This document shows, piece by piece, positions 44,955-52,849 of a stretch of 64,000 nt of DNA. A program made the translations under genes and the position numbers. Every line of letters begins with the position of its first letter. Position 1 is the stretch's first letter. A model generated the notes under the pieces. That model searched no databases. It had not been told where the DNA came from and was given only the letters and a program-made list of their open reading frames with translations. This stretch comes from Wolinella sp052173415 (GTDB lineage: Bacteria; Campylobacterota; Campylobacteria; Campylobacterales; Helicobacteraceae), in contig JBQMYQ010000004.1 in the NCBI GenBank assembly GCA_052173415.1, positions 12,081 to 76,080 of the forward strand, given 5' to 3'.

Positions 44955-46295
44955 TTATTTATCTGTTTTTATCTTATTTTTTAGACTTTCGATAATGGTC
45001 TTAAAATTTGCATCTTCTTCGATTTCATCTTTAATAGTTTTCATTGCTTTACTAATTGAGCTATGATCTTTCATACCAAAAAATTGTGCGAGCGAGGGCA
45101 TTGAATTTAGTGTAAGTGTGCGAGCGAGGTAAATGACGATTCTCCTAGCGTTTGCAATATTTTGACTGCGACTTTTACTTTTGATTTCAGCGGGTTTAAT
45201 GTTTAGCTCTTTTGAAACAATATGTATAATCTGCTCCAACGTGATATTTTCTCGTTCTTCTTTTATCTGTTCTTTTAGGACATTTTTTGCAAAATCAAGC
45301 GTAATCTCCTGACTCATTAGGTTTGCATAGGCATTAAGTTTAATGATAATTCCCTCGATTTCACGTATGTTATTGTCCATATTTGTAGCGATGTAGTTGA
45401 TAATTTCATCACTAAGATAGATTCCATCAAATTCACATTTCTTTTTAATAATATTGATTTTTGTCTCTAGCTCCGGAGGCTGAATATCAGCGACCATTCC
45501 CCATTCAAAGCGACTTTTAAGCCGTTCTTCCAGTCCAGCGATCTGTTTGGGTGTTTTATCTGAAGTGAGGATAATCTGCTTATTTTTATTGTGAAGTTCA
45601 TTAAATGTGTGAAAAAACTCCTCTTGGATTTGTGGCTTCCCACCGAAAAATTGAACATCATCAATTAGAAGATAATCGCAAGCACGGTATTTATCACGGA
45701 ATCGATCCATTGTGTTATTTCGAATATGATAAAGATAGTCGTTAAGAAATTGCTCGCTTGTTACATAAATAATATTTTTCTCTTTTGTAACATTAAAATT
45801 TCCGATTGCATTAAGTAGATGTGTCTTCCCTAGCCCTGTGCCCCCGTAAATTAGCAGTGGGTTATAGGCGATTCCCTGCTTTTTAGCGACATTTTGCGAG
45901 ACTTCATAGGCAAAGCGGTTTGAATTACCTACTACAAAGGAATCGAACGTAAATGAGGGGTTTAAGATTGTATTCTTCTGTCCTTTAACGGTAGCATTTT
46001 TTGAAACGGAACTTTTCACATTCCCTTTGGCGATTCCCACTCGGATTTCAATTTTTGGACGTTTTCCCGTGTTAATTTCAAAAAGATGAGCCAACCGCTC
46101 GCCATATTTTGTTTTGACCCAGTTTGCGATGAATTGATTTGGGGCATGATAGATCGCTAAGTCCGTGCGAGAGGCTTCTTCATTATATTTTAGCTGTTGA
46201 ATATATCGCTCATATTCAAGCGGAGAAATCTCCTCTTTAAGTTGCTTTAATGTAGTATCACCCAGCAAAATTTTAACCTTCAGTTGAGTTTTCAC
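44955..46295 (-). CDS. dnaA: Chromosomal replication initiator DnaA
   Basis: DnaA binds DnaA boxes and opens the origin. The 446-residue product has domain I (about 1-85), a short linker, and AAA+ domain III (Walker A GGTGLGKTH; Walker B YLLIDDVQF; sensor ILTSDK). Domain IV carries the signature ARRIVIYLARTLT and KDHSSISKAM. The start codon is GTG (46293-46295), which itself overlaps a DnaA-box-like TTTTCAC, suggesting autoregulation. Confidence 0.97.
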   Translation of the reverse strand: MKTQLKVKILLGDTTLKQLKEEISPLEYERYIQQLKYNEEASRTDLAIYHAPNQFIANWVKTKYGERLAHLFEINTGKRPKIEIRVGIAKGNVKSSVSKNATVKGQKNTILNPSFTFDSFVVGNSNRFAYEVSQNVAKKQGIAYNPLLIYGGTGLGKTHLLNAIGNFNVTKEKNIIYVTSEQFLNDYLYHIRNNTMDRFRDKYRACDYLLIDDVQFFGGKPQIQEEFFHTFNELHNKNKQIILTSDKTPKQIAGLEERLKSRFEWGMVADIQPPELETKINIIKKKCEFDGIYLSDEIINYIATNMDNNIREIEGIIIKLNAYANLMSQEITLDFAKNVLKEQIKEERENITLEQIIHIVSKELNIKPAEIKSKSRSQNIANARRIVIYLARTLTLNSMPSLAQFFGMKDHSSISKAMKTIKDEIEEDANFKTIIESLKNKIKTDK

Positions 46296-46399
46296 AATGT
46301 GAATAAACGTGTGAATACTAGCGCACTCCGAGTAAGAGAAGACTAAAATTTGCCGATTCCAAAAGTTATTTTAAGTGATGTAATAATCAAAGGGAATAT
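46296..46399. other. Probable replication origin part, ruvC-dnaA intergenic DnaA-box cluster
   Basis: TTTTCACAA overlaps the dnaA start (about 46290-46298). Reverse boxes ATGTGAATA (46297-46305), GTGTGAATA (46309-46317) and ATGTGAATA (46398-46406, over the ruvC start) follow. Together with the cluster on the other side of dnaA this resembles the bipartite ruvC-dnaA-dnaN origins reported for Helicobacter relatives. Confidence 0.55.
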
Positions 46400-46882
46400 G
46401 TGAATATTTTGGGAATCGACCCGGGAAGTCGGAACTGTGGCTATGCGATTTTAAAATACGATACAAAAGGTGGGAATCGGCTTATTGAGGCGGGTCTGAT
46501 TAAGATTAAAGGGCGTGTGTTACAGCACCAGATTTTGGAATTTGTCGAGGGAATCGACATGGTGCTGAAGTCTCATGATATTGATGAGGTGGCGATTGAG
46601 GATATTTTTTATGCTTATAATCCAAAAACACTCATTAAGCTCGCTCAATTCCGTGGGGCATTAAGTCTTAAAATCCTTCAAGATGTGGGTAATTTCCATG
46701 AATATACGCCACTTCAAGTAAAAAAGGCTCTCACGGGAAATGGCAAAGCTGATAAAAAACAAGTGGCATTCATGGTAAAACGCCTTTTGGGAATCAAGGG
46801 TGAAATTAAGCCACTAGATATTACAGATGCGATTGCAGTAGCGATAACACACGCTCAGAGAGTTAAACTAGGAGGGAATTAA
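46400..46882 (+). CDS. ruvC: Crossover junction endodeoxyribonuclease RuvC
   Basis: RuvC cuts Holliday junctions during recombination. The 160-residue product has the catalytic acid in MNILGIDPGSRNCG (D7), AIEDIFYAYNP (Glu region) and the C-terminal acidic residues in DITDAIAVAITH. The start is GTG, covered by a DnaA-box-like sequence. It diverges from dnaA and is followed by thyX after 2 bp. Confidence 0.96.
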   Translation: MNILGIDPGSRNCGYAILKYDTKGGNRLIEAGLIKIKGRVLQHQILEFVEGIDMVLKSHDIDEVAIEDIFYAYNPKTLIKLAQFRGALSLKILQDVGNFHEYTPLQVKKALTGNGKADKKQVAFMVKRLLGIKGEIKPLDITDAIAVAITHAQRVKLGGN

Positions 46883-46884
46883 AA

Positions 46885-47499
46885 ATGAAAGTAACACTTT
46901 TGCAACACACTAGCCTGAAAGTCTGTGCGCACGCGATCCGCACATGTTGGCAGAGCTTTGAGCGAAGTGATGATGGCGGTGAGAAGGATTTGGAACTCAT
47001 CGAGCGCGTAGGAAACAAAAATAAGCACAAAAGCACATTAGAACATCTATTTTATACATTTTATATAGAGGGAATCTCCCGTGCGTGTCTGCAAGAGTTG
47101 GCACGCCATAGGATCGCTTCGCTTTCAGTCAAAAGCACGCGCTACACGCTAAAAGAGCTGAAAAAGGAGGAATCTTTCGGCAAAGATGACTTTGAGCGTG
47201 TGGGAAAATATCTCGTATTGACCGGCGTTAAGAGCGTGGATTGTGCTTCAATTGCGGCATTAGAGAATTTGCGTGAAATTCTAAAAAGTGGTGTGAGTAA
47301 TGATTATGCTAAATTTTGTATGCCTGAATGTTATAAAACCGAGCTGACATGGAGCATCAATGCAAGAGCTTTGCAGAATTTTCTCGAATTGCGCTCAGGT
47401 AAAAGCGCGCTATGGGAGATAAAAAAGCTAGCTAATAGCGTATATGAGGCGATTCCCAACGAACATCGATACCTTTTTGAGATTACTAAGGAATCGTAG
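46885..47499 (+). CDS. thyX: Flavin-dependent thymidylate synthase
   Basis: ThyX methylates dUMP to dTMP using FAD, NADPH and methylene-tetrahydrofolate. The 204-residue product has the ThyX signature RHR-x(4)-S in ELARHRIASLSVKSTRYT. STLEHLFYTFYI at the substrate site and a C-terminal MLRN-like AIPNEHRYLFE are also present. It replaces ThyA, as in other Campylobacterota. Its RBS AGGAGGG is inside the end of ruvC, so the two are co-transcribed. Confidence 0.95.
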   Translation: MKVTLLQHTSLKVCAHAIRTCWQSFERSDDGGEKDLELIERVGNKNKHKSTLEHLFYTFYIEGISRACLQELARHRIASLSVKSTRYTLKELKKEESFGKDDFERVGKYLVLTGVKSVDCASIAALENLREILKSGVSNDYAKFCMPECYKTELTWSINARALQNFLELRSGKSALWEIKKLANSVYEAIPNEHRYLFEITKES

Positions 47500-47538
47500 G
47501 GATTGATAAGAATCAACGCACTCCTCCGTCCAAGCCTC

Positions 47539-47544
47539 TATAAT
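47539..47544 (+). promoter_or_regulatory. -10 candidate upstream of the 142-aa membrane protein
   Basis: TATAAT at 47539-47544 lies 22 bp before the ATG at 47566; no well-spaced -35 hexamer is seen. It suggests that this gene is transcribed separately from ruvC-thyX. Confidence 0.35.
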
Positions 47545-47565
47545 CGTCACTAAAAAGGAAAAAAT

Positions 47566-47994
47566 ATGGGGAATCTTGACCTCTATCTTCTCACTATTCA
47601 TCTTTTTTGTGCCACACTCTTTATCGGGACGGTCTTTTTTTGGGCATTTATCATTGATGTCGTGAGGAATCGCAACCCACACATCGATCTTGATGTCGCG
47701 GAGACGCTTATTTCGCGGCGTTTACGCCCCATTATGAGCGTGAATGTGACAGTGCTGCTACTTAGTGGCTTGGGGCTTTTTTATAATCGCTACGGCGCGT
47801 TGGCGGGCTTTGATACGCTTTATGCTTATTTGTTGAGTGTGAAGGGAATCTTGGGCATTTTAGGGATAGGAACTTTTTATTTCATGCCTCAAATTATAAA
47901 AAATTTCAAAAACCAAGCTAAAGCCCATGATATCGCTCATCACGTGCTATTTTTCGTGATGATTCTTATCATTATTTTGGCAAAAATGCTCTAA
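47566..47994 (+). CDS. Four-TM membrane protein, CopD-like, unknown function
   Basis: The 142-residue product has four hydrophobic segments (about 6-30, 50-72, 82-104, 120-141). His11 in TIHLFCATLF and His136-137 near the last helix, with an RRLRP motif between TM1 and TM2, resemble small CopD/DUF2214-like heme or metal-binding membrane proteins. The resemblance is weak. It converges on hydF with a 4-bp overlap. A link to the hydrogenase is possible but not supported beyond adjacency. Confidence 0.55.
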   Translation: MGNLDLYLLTIHLFCATLFIGTVFFWAFIIDVVRNRNPHIDLDVAETLISRRLRPIMSVNVTVLLLSGLGLFYNRYGALAGFDTLYAYLLSVKGILGILGIGTFYFMPQIIKNFKNQAKAHDIAHHVLFFVMILIIILAKML

Positions 47995-49220
47995 AGAGTT
48001 TTACCCTCATATGCGCGAAGGGAATCGGGAAAAATTTCCAGCGAGCGCGCTAAAACCCCCTGAAAAAGGGAGAGGGCGATTCCATAGTTGGTGATGGGTA
48101 AGTGAGATTCTTGGGCTTTGGCGAGGCGTGAGAGCATGGCTGCTTGATTAAGTGTGCAAGCTCCACAGTGGATAATGAGCTTGTAGCTTTTGAGATTTTC
48201 CGGGTAATCTTTGCCATTGCAATGGTGGATTTCTAACGTCTTGCCTGTGAATTGACGCAACAGGTGAGGAATTTTTACCCTCCCGATGTCATCTTCTAGC
48301 GCGTGATGGGTGCAAGCTTCGGCGATGAGGACTTTATCGCCCTCTTTTAGTGTGTGAATTGCTCGTGCACCGCGGCTTAGAATCGTAAGGTCGCCTTTGA
48401 GGCGCGCCATGAGAATGGAAAAGGTCGTAACTTTCACATTTTCAGGCGTGTGGGCGATGGTTTCGCGCACGCATTGGGAATCGCACACTACCAAAGCAGG
48501 AAGCTCTCTGAGGCGTTGAAAGAGGCTTTGGAGGTTGGATTCCTTAGTAATAATACAGATAGCTTCGTGATCTAAAGCATCACGGATTGCTTGCACTTGC
48601 GGGAGAATCAGCCTTCCTTTAGGGGCTTGAAGATCTATGGGGGTAACGAGCACAATCAAAGAATTAGGTGTGATTAAATCCCCTAGCAGCGAAGGCGTAG
48701 CATACCACGATGGAGGTGCAAGACGGATAATTGCTTCCAAAATCACAGGATAATCTGCTTGATTCTTCGCGCTTAAGGATATAAGGGGTGCGCCAAATCC
48801 CTGAATATATGCCAAAAAATTCTCACTAGGGGGATTGATGTCTATCTTATTGCAAACAATAAGGAAGGGAATCTCTAGCTCCTTAAAGCGTTTAATCAAT
48901 TCCTCTTCCTCCGTGCCCCACGCCCCCTCCTCGGTAACAAGCAGAGCGAGGTTGATACGCTTTAGTGTCTCAAAACTTCTACTAATCCGCTCCTTACCCA
49001 ATAGACCATCATCATCTATCCCCGCAGTATCAATAAGGAGAATCGCCCCTAAAGGGTGGAGCTCCATCGCCTTTTCCACCGGATCAGTGGTCGTGCCCGG
49101 GAGATCAGAGACGATGGAGAGATTTTGCTGGGTGATGAGGTTTAAGAGCGAAGATTTTCCTACGTTGCACTTGCCAAAGATTCCAATATGAATTCGCATA
49201 CCTTTAGGCGTTTGAAGCAT
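47991..49220 (-). CDS. hydF: [FeFe]-hydrogenase maturation GTPase HydF
   Basis: HydF is the scaffold and carrier for the H-cluster diiron subsite. The 409-residue product has a G domain (P-loop GKCNVGKSSLLN, LPGTTTDPV, DTAGID, CNKID) and a C-terminal cluster-binding region with CTHH near 305 followed by HCGAC (CxH...HCxxC pattern). It overlaps hydE by 17 bp. The start may be the second Met (MRIHIGIFG) at 49199. With HydE and HydG it completes the maturation set. Confidence 0.95.
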   Translation of the reverse strand: MLQTPKGMRIHIGIFGKCNVGKSSLLNLITQQNLSIVSDLPGTTTDPVEKAMELHPLGAILLIDTAGIDDDGLLGKERISRSFETLKRINLALLVTEEGAWGTEEEELIKRFKELEIPFLIVCNKIDINPPSENFLAYIQGFGAPLISLSAKNQADYPVILEAIIRLAPPSWYATPSLLGDLITPNSLIVLVTPIDLQAPKGRLILPQVQAIRDALDHEAICIITKESNLQSLFQRLRELPALVVCDSQCVRETIAHTPENVKVTTFSILMARLKGDLTILSRGARAIHTLKEGDKVLIAEACTHHALEDDIGRVKIPHLLRQFTGKTLEIHHCNGKDYPENLKSYKLIIHCGACTLNQAAMLSRLAKAQESHLPITNYGIALSLFQGVLARSLEIFPDSLRAYEGKTL

Positions 49221-50256
49221 ATCGATTCCTTAAAATGAAACGTTGGCTATCGCCATTTTCAAGGGATATGGATTCCCCTAGATGGGTAATTTGGTTAGTG
49301 AGTTTGGCGTAGGAATCTTGCGACTCATCTTGGATTGAGCCTTTACCCGGATAGAGTTGATAGAGTGTGCGCATTTCTCCTTCAGTGATGGCGGGCATTA
49401 TGACGTTTGCTCCGCTTTGCAATGCGAGGAATCGCCCCTCTGGGTGTAAAGCCTCCATAGCACTGGTGGCGGGGATATTAATGTAGGGCATTAAAAGGCG
49501 CAAGAGTGCCATAACTTTACGTGAGGTGTGGAAGTCTCCGCCTCGGGCGTGCTCTAGCGGAGTGTGTGGCGCAGGGATAAAAGGACCAATCCCAACCATA
49601 TCAAAGTCTGATTCCTGAAAAAAGAGTAAATCCTCAGCGATTGATTCCAAGGACTGTCCGGGTAGCCCCACTAGAGAGCCACTTCCTGTTTCAAAGCCCA
49701 GCTTTTGGAGATTTTCTAGGCAAGTAAAGCGATTTTGATGGCTCATGTTAGGGTGGAGCGTGGCATAGAGTTGTGAATTTGTTGTCTCGATTCTTAAAAG
49801 ATAGCGATTTGCACCCGATTCCTTGTAGGCTTGATACTCCTCAAAACTTTTTTCCCCAAGGCTTAAGGTAACACGCGCGCCATGATGATGGATAGCACTA
49901 ATAAGCTCACACAATTCATCTCTATCATAGGCATGACTTTCGCTACTTTGAAGCACCAAAGTTTGATAGCCAGAATTAATAGCCTTTTGTGCAAGATTGA
50001 TCGCCTCTTGAAGGGGGATTTTGTAGCGTTTTAGATGCCGATTCCCAGCGCGCAATCCACAATAAGAGCATGTTTTGACACAGATATTAGAGAGCTCTAG
50101 GAGTGCTTTAAGATGAATGGAAGGGCGAGCATATCGCAGGCGCACCTCATGGGCGCATTTAAACAGCGTCTCATCGTAAGAAGAATCCGCGAGAACTTTC
50201 ACCAACTCTTCTAAGCTCGCCTGTTGCTTTGCCATGATTTTCAGCACTAGCGACAT
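49204..50256 (-). CDS. hydE: [FeFe]-hydrogenase maturase HydE (radical SAM)
   Basis: HydE is a radical SAM enzyme that processes the HydG-derived Fe(CO)2(CN)-cysteine complex on the way to the diiron subsite. The 350 residues carry the 4Fe-4S motif CVKTCSYC (C59, C63, C66), LRIETTNSQLYATLHP and SLVGLPGQSLESIAEDL, read in parts. RBS AGGGA lies 5 nt before ATG. It sits between hydG and hydF in the same transcript. Confidence 0.95.
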   Translation of the reverse strand: MSLVLKIMAKQQASLEELVKVLADSSYDETLFKCAHEVRLRYARPSIHLKALLELSNICVKTCSYCGLRAGNRHLKRYKIPLQEAINLAQKAINSGYQTLVLQSSESHAYDRDELCELISAIHHHGARVTLSLGEKSFEEYQAYKESGANRYLLRIETTNSQLYATLHPNMSHQNRFTCLENLQKLGFETGSGSLVGLPGQSLESIAEDLLFFQESDFDMVGIGPFIPAPHTPLEHARGGDFHTSRKVMALLRLLMPYINIPATSAMEALHPEGRFLALQSGANVIMPAITEGEMRTLYQLYPGKGSIQDESQDSYAKLTNQITHLGESISLENGDSQRFILRNRYASNA

Positions 50257-50273
50257 GTTATCCCTATTTAGTG

Positions 50274-51746
50274 TTACACGTGGCAGTCTGTCCCACCTGC
50301 GCCAATCTTCTCTATCATCTCCTCGACCACTTGGGCGGCTTTGGGCAAGTGCTCTTTTAACATGCCAAGATATTTAGGGATAATTACCTCTTCCCCTATT
50401 TTTCTTACCTCGGGTGAGGCATAGTCGCGGATATATTCCTTGAACGTAAGAATCCCATTGGGAATACAGAGATATTTGATCGTAGCTTGTTTGGCTAGGG
50501 GCATAAAATTACATCCTGTGCGTCCTTCACGATAGCATGAGGTGCAAAAGGAGGGTAGTCGCCCTGCACGCACCAGCTCCAAAATAAACTCGTCGATATT
50601 GCGGTGATCGCCAATGGCGAATTGTTGATTATGGAGGTCATTGCCTTTTTGCTCTTTGGCATAGCCCCCGATTCCTATGTTTGTCCCTGCATCAGTCTGA
50701 GAAATGCCACATTTCTGCAACATCAAGTCACGTAACTCCGGCTCTTCTCTAGCAGTAAGAATCGTGCCTGTAAAAGGACACATAAGACGTATGATGGCGG
50801 CGATTCTTACCAGTTCTTCATCGCTGACCGCATAAGAGGAATCGCCTTTTTCTTTGCAGGAGGTAAGTTTAATGCGGGGGAAGGAGATCGTATGAGGTCC
50901 AACACCAAAAATTCGCTCCAAATCCATAGCATGATAAAGCATGGCTAAAATTTCATATTTCCAGTCATAAAGTCCAAAAAGCACGCCAATAGCTACATCA
51001 TCTAAACCCGCTTTCAAGGCGCGATGAAGCGCAAAAAGACGCCATTTGTATGCGCCCTTTAAAGTGTTTTGGGGGTGGATTTTCTCATAAGTGCCACGAT
51101 GATAGGTCTCTTGAAATACCTGATATGTGCCAATCCCCTCCGCCTTGATTGCACGATACTCCTCTTCAAACATTGGAGCAGCGTTGATATTGACACGACG
51201 GATTTCGCTCTTATCTTTCTTGACGGAATAGATGGTTCTCACACTTTTAGCGATGTAGGCGTAATCACTCTTGGGGTGCTCGCCATAGACGGCGATGAGA
51301 CGCTTTTGACCGTTATCTAAAAGTGCCCCTATCTCCTCTATAAGCTCCTTTTCTTGGAGTGTCTTTTTTGACATTTCATCGTTAGAGGAGCGAAAACCAC
51401 AGTAAGAGCAGTTATTTACGCAGGGATTGGAGATATAGAGCGGGGAGAATAGCACGATACGATTCCCATAGACCTCCTCTTTGATAAAAGTGGCGGCTTT
51501 ATAGACCTCTTCCCATAGATCTTCATCTTGAATGTGGAGTAAAGTCGCCGTCTCTTCGGGCGTAAGCATCGTGCCTTTGTAGGCATTTTTTTTTGCCTTT
51601 TCGATGACACCTAACACCTGCTCACGCGATGGATTCTCACTCGTCTTAAGAACGCGCGCTATCTCTTCATCGTCGATGAAATTTTGAAACTCGCTCTCTC
51701 TCTCCCAAGTCTTGATTCTCTCGAAGCGATCTTTTGTCCAAGACAT
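50274..51746 (-). CDS. hydG: [FeFe]-hydrogenase maturase HydG (tyrosine lyase, radical SAM)
   Basis: HydG cleaves tyrosine to yield the CO and CN ligands of the H-cluster. From ATG 51746 (GGAGG 7 nt upstream) the product has 490 residues; the frame is open 12 codons upstream, but those codons run through a terminator-like palindrome. The radical SAM motif is CVNNCSYC (C109, C113, C116). The auxiliary cluster motif is CTSCYREGRTGCNFM near the C-terminus. ThiH-like features (GIGTYQVFQETYHRGTYEKIHP, in parts) are clear. Confidence 0.95.
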   Translation of the reverse strand: MSWTKDRFERIKTWERESEFQNFIDDEEIARVLKTSENPSREQVLGVIEKAKKNAYKGTMLTPEETATLLHIQDEDLWEEVYKAATFIKEEVYGNRIVLFSPLYISNPCVNNCSYCGFRSSNDEMSKKTLQEKELIEEIGALLDNGQKRLIAVYGEHPKSDYAYIAKSVRTIYSVKKDKSEIRRVNINAAPMFEEEYRAIKAEGIGTYQVFQETYHRGTYEKIHPQNTLKGAYKWRLFALHRALKAGLDDVAIGVLFGLYDWKYEILAMLYHAMDLERIFGVGPHTISFPRIKLTSCKEKGDSSYAVSDEELVRIAAIIRLMCPFTGTILTAREEPELRDLMLQKCGISQTDAGTNIGIGGYAKEQKGNDLHNQQFAIGDHRNIDEFILELVRAGRLPSFCTSCYREGRTGCNFMPLAKQATIKYLCIPNGILTFKEYIRDYASPEVRKIGEEVIIPKYLGMLKEHLPKAAQVVEEMIEKIGAGGTDCHV

Positions 51747-51763
51747 GATTATCCTCCATAGGT

Positions 51764-51797
51764 AAAGGATTCCCTCGCCCATACAGAGGAATCCTTT
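51764..51797 (-). terminator. Perfect 10-bp inverted repeat between the cytochrome b gene and hydG
   Basis: AAAGGATTCC (51764-51773) pairs with GGAATCCTTT (51788-51797) around a 14-nt loop, 7 nt after the stop of the cytochrome b gene and 18 nt before the hydG ATG. It could partly terminate or stabilise mRNA so that structural genes are expressed above maturases. It is another motif pair. Confidence 0.55.
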
Positions 51798-51804
51798 AAG
51801 TTAT

Positions 51805-52497
51805 TTAGTGTGATGTTTTGGTTAGGTCTTCTTTAAGCTGTGAAACCTGCATGAGATCCTCTTGCACCCATTTTGGCGCGTGGTGTGTGGCATCACTTAG
51901 GGGCACATCTCCTGAGCCAAAGCGGAACATCGCTTTGAAATCTTCAAAATTGATTAATGCCAAAGGTAAATGTCCGCCCAGAGCAACTGCCGTGGCAATA
52001 ATCGACCCCCAAACATGGAAATAAAAGAGGTAGGATAGGAAGCTCTTCCCGACTAACGGCGCGAAAGCATAGAGTAACCAACCACTGACGATGAGGGCAA
52101 AAATCATGAATATGAAAAAGAGATAAGTCCCTTTTTGACCCGCGTTAAAGCGTCCTTGAGGAGCGACTTCGACTGGACCAAAAGGAATCCCAAAGAGTCG
52201 CCGTGGATAACCTCCAAAGTTTTTAAACCATGCCCATGTATCTTTGTCCCAAATGAGGAGATTCCTCATCATGAGAAAGAATCGATCAGCATTGATGATG
52301 ACAAAGCCAAAGAAGTTAAAGGTAAAAAGCACCGCTACGATCATATGCACGTCCATAAGCCATGTTGCAGTGGTCTCATTCACGAGGCGAAAATAGATAA
52401 GAATCCCGCTAAGCGCTAAGATCATCCACGTAATCATATTGATGTTGTGGAACATCTTCTCTGATAAGGGGAATTTCAATACTCTTTCTTCATGCAT
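51805..52497 (-). CDS. hydC: Cytochrome b membrane subunit of the [FeFe]-hydrogenase
   Basis: The 230-residue product has four transmembrane helices (about 15-36, 46-70, 122-146, 156-180). His residues suitable for two b hemes are H17 (MFHNIN), H51 (DVHMIV), the His in FYFHVWG and the His in GGHLPL. It resembles the gamma/cytochrome b subunits of formate dehydrogenase and NiFe-hydrogenase. It would pass electrons from periplasmic HydAB to menaquinone. It overlaps the end of hydB by 8 bp. The gene symbol is used by analogy. Confidence 0.8.
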   Translation of the reverse strand: MHEERVLKFPLSEKMFHNINMITWMILALSGILIYFRLVNETTATWLMDVHMIVAVLFTFNFFGFVIINADRFFLMMRNLLIWDKDTWAWFKNFGGYPRRLFGIPFGPVEVAPQGRFNAGQKGTYLFFIFMIFALIVSGWLLYAFAPLVGKSFLSYLFYFHVWGSIIATAVALGGHLPLALINFEDFKAMFRFGSGDVPLSDATHHAPKWVQEDLMQVSQLKEDLTKTSH

Positions 52498-52840
52498 GTT
52501 CCACCTCCTGAAGGTCTAAATTACGGCGATTGACGTAGGTTTTAGTATGCAGAAGCTTTTCGGCGACCTCGCCCATGGGAGTGGTGTTTAGATCCTTGTA
52601 GGCTTGCATACAGCTGGGATTTTGATGAGAGCTAGTGAGATTAGCTTTTTGCAGTCGTTTGTCATCTTTGTAAAGTCCTTGCTGTCTTAGTGCAATGTAT
52701 GATTTGCGCTTCTTTACAATATCAGTGATGACATAGCCACTCACCGCGATTACACTAACAGATACCCCTGCAACCTTGAGGAAGTCGCGACGACTGAATA
52801 TTTGACCTAGGGGTTTTTCTACATATTGATAGTGTTTCAT
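52490..52840 (-). CDS. hydB: [FeFe]-hydrogenase small subunit with Tat signal
   Basis: The 116-residue product starts with a twin-arginine signal (SRRDFLKVAGV, RR at 17-18, hydrophobic VSVSVIAVSGYVI). The short HydB domain known from Desulfovibrio follows: YIALRQQGLYKDDKRL, SHQNPS, and YKDLNTTPMGEVAEKLLHT in parts. It wraps the large subunit and carries it through the Tat pathway folded. RBS AAGGAG precedes the ATG. Its presence places the hydrogenase in the periplasm. Confidence 0.9.
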   Translation of the reverse strand: MKHYQYVEKPLGQIFSRRDFLKVAGVSVSVIAVSGYVITDIVKKRKSYIALRQQGLYKDDKRLQKANLTSSHQNPSCMQAYKDLNTTPMGEVAEKLLHTKTYVNRRNLDLQEVEHA

Positions 52841-52849
52841 TGATTCTCC

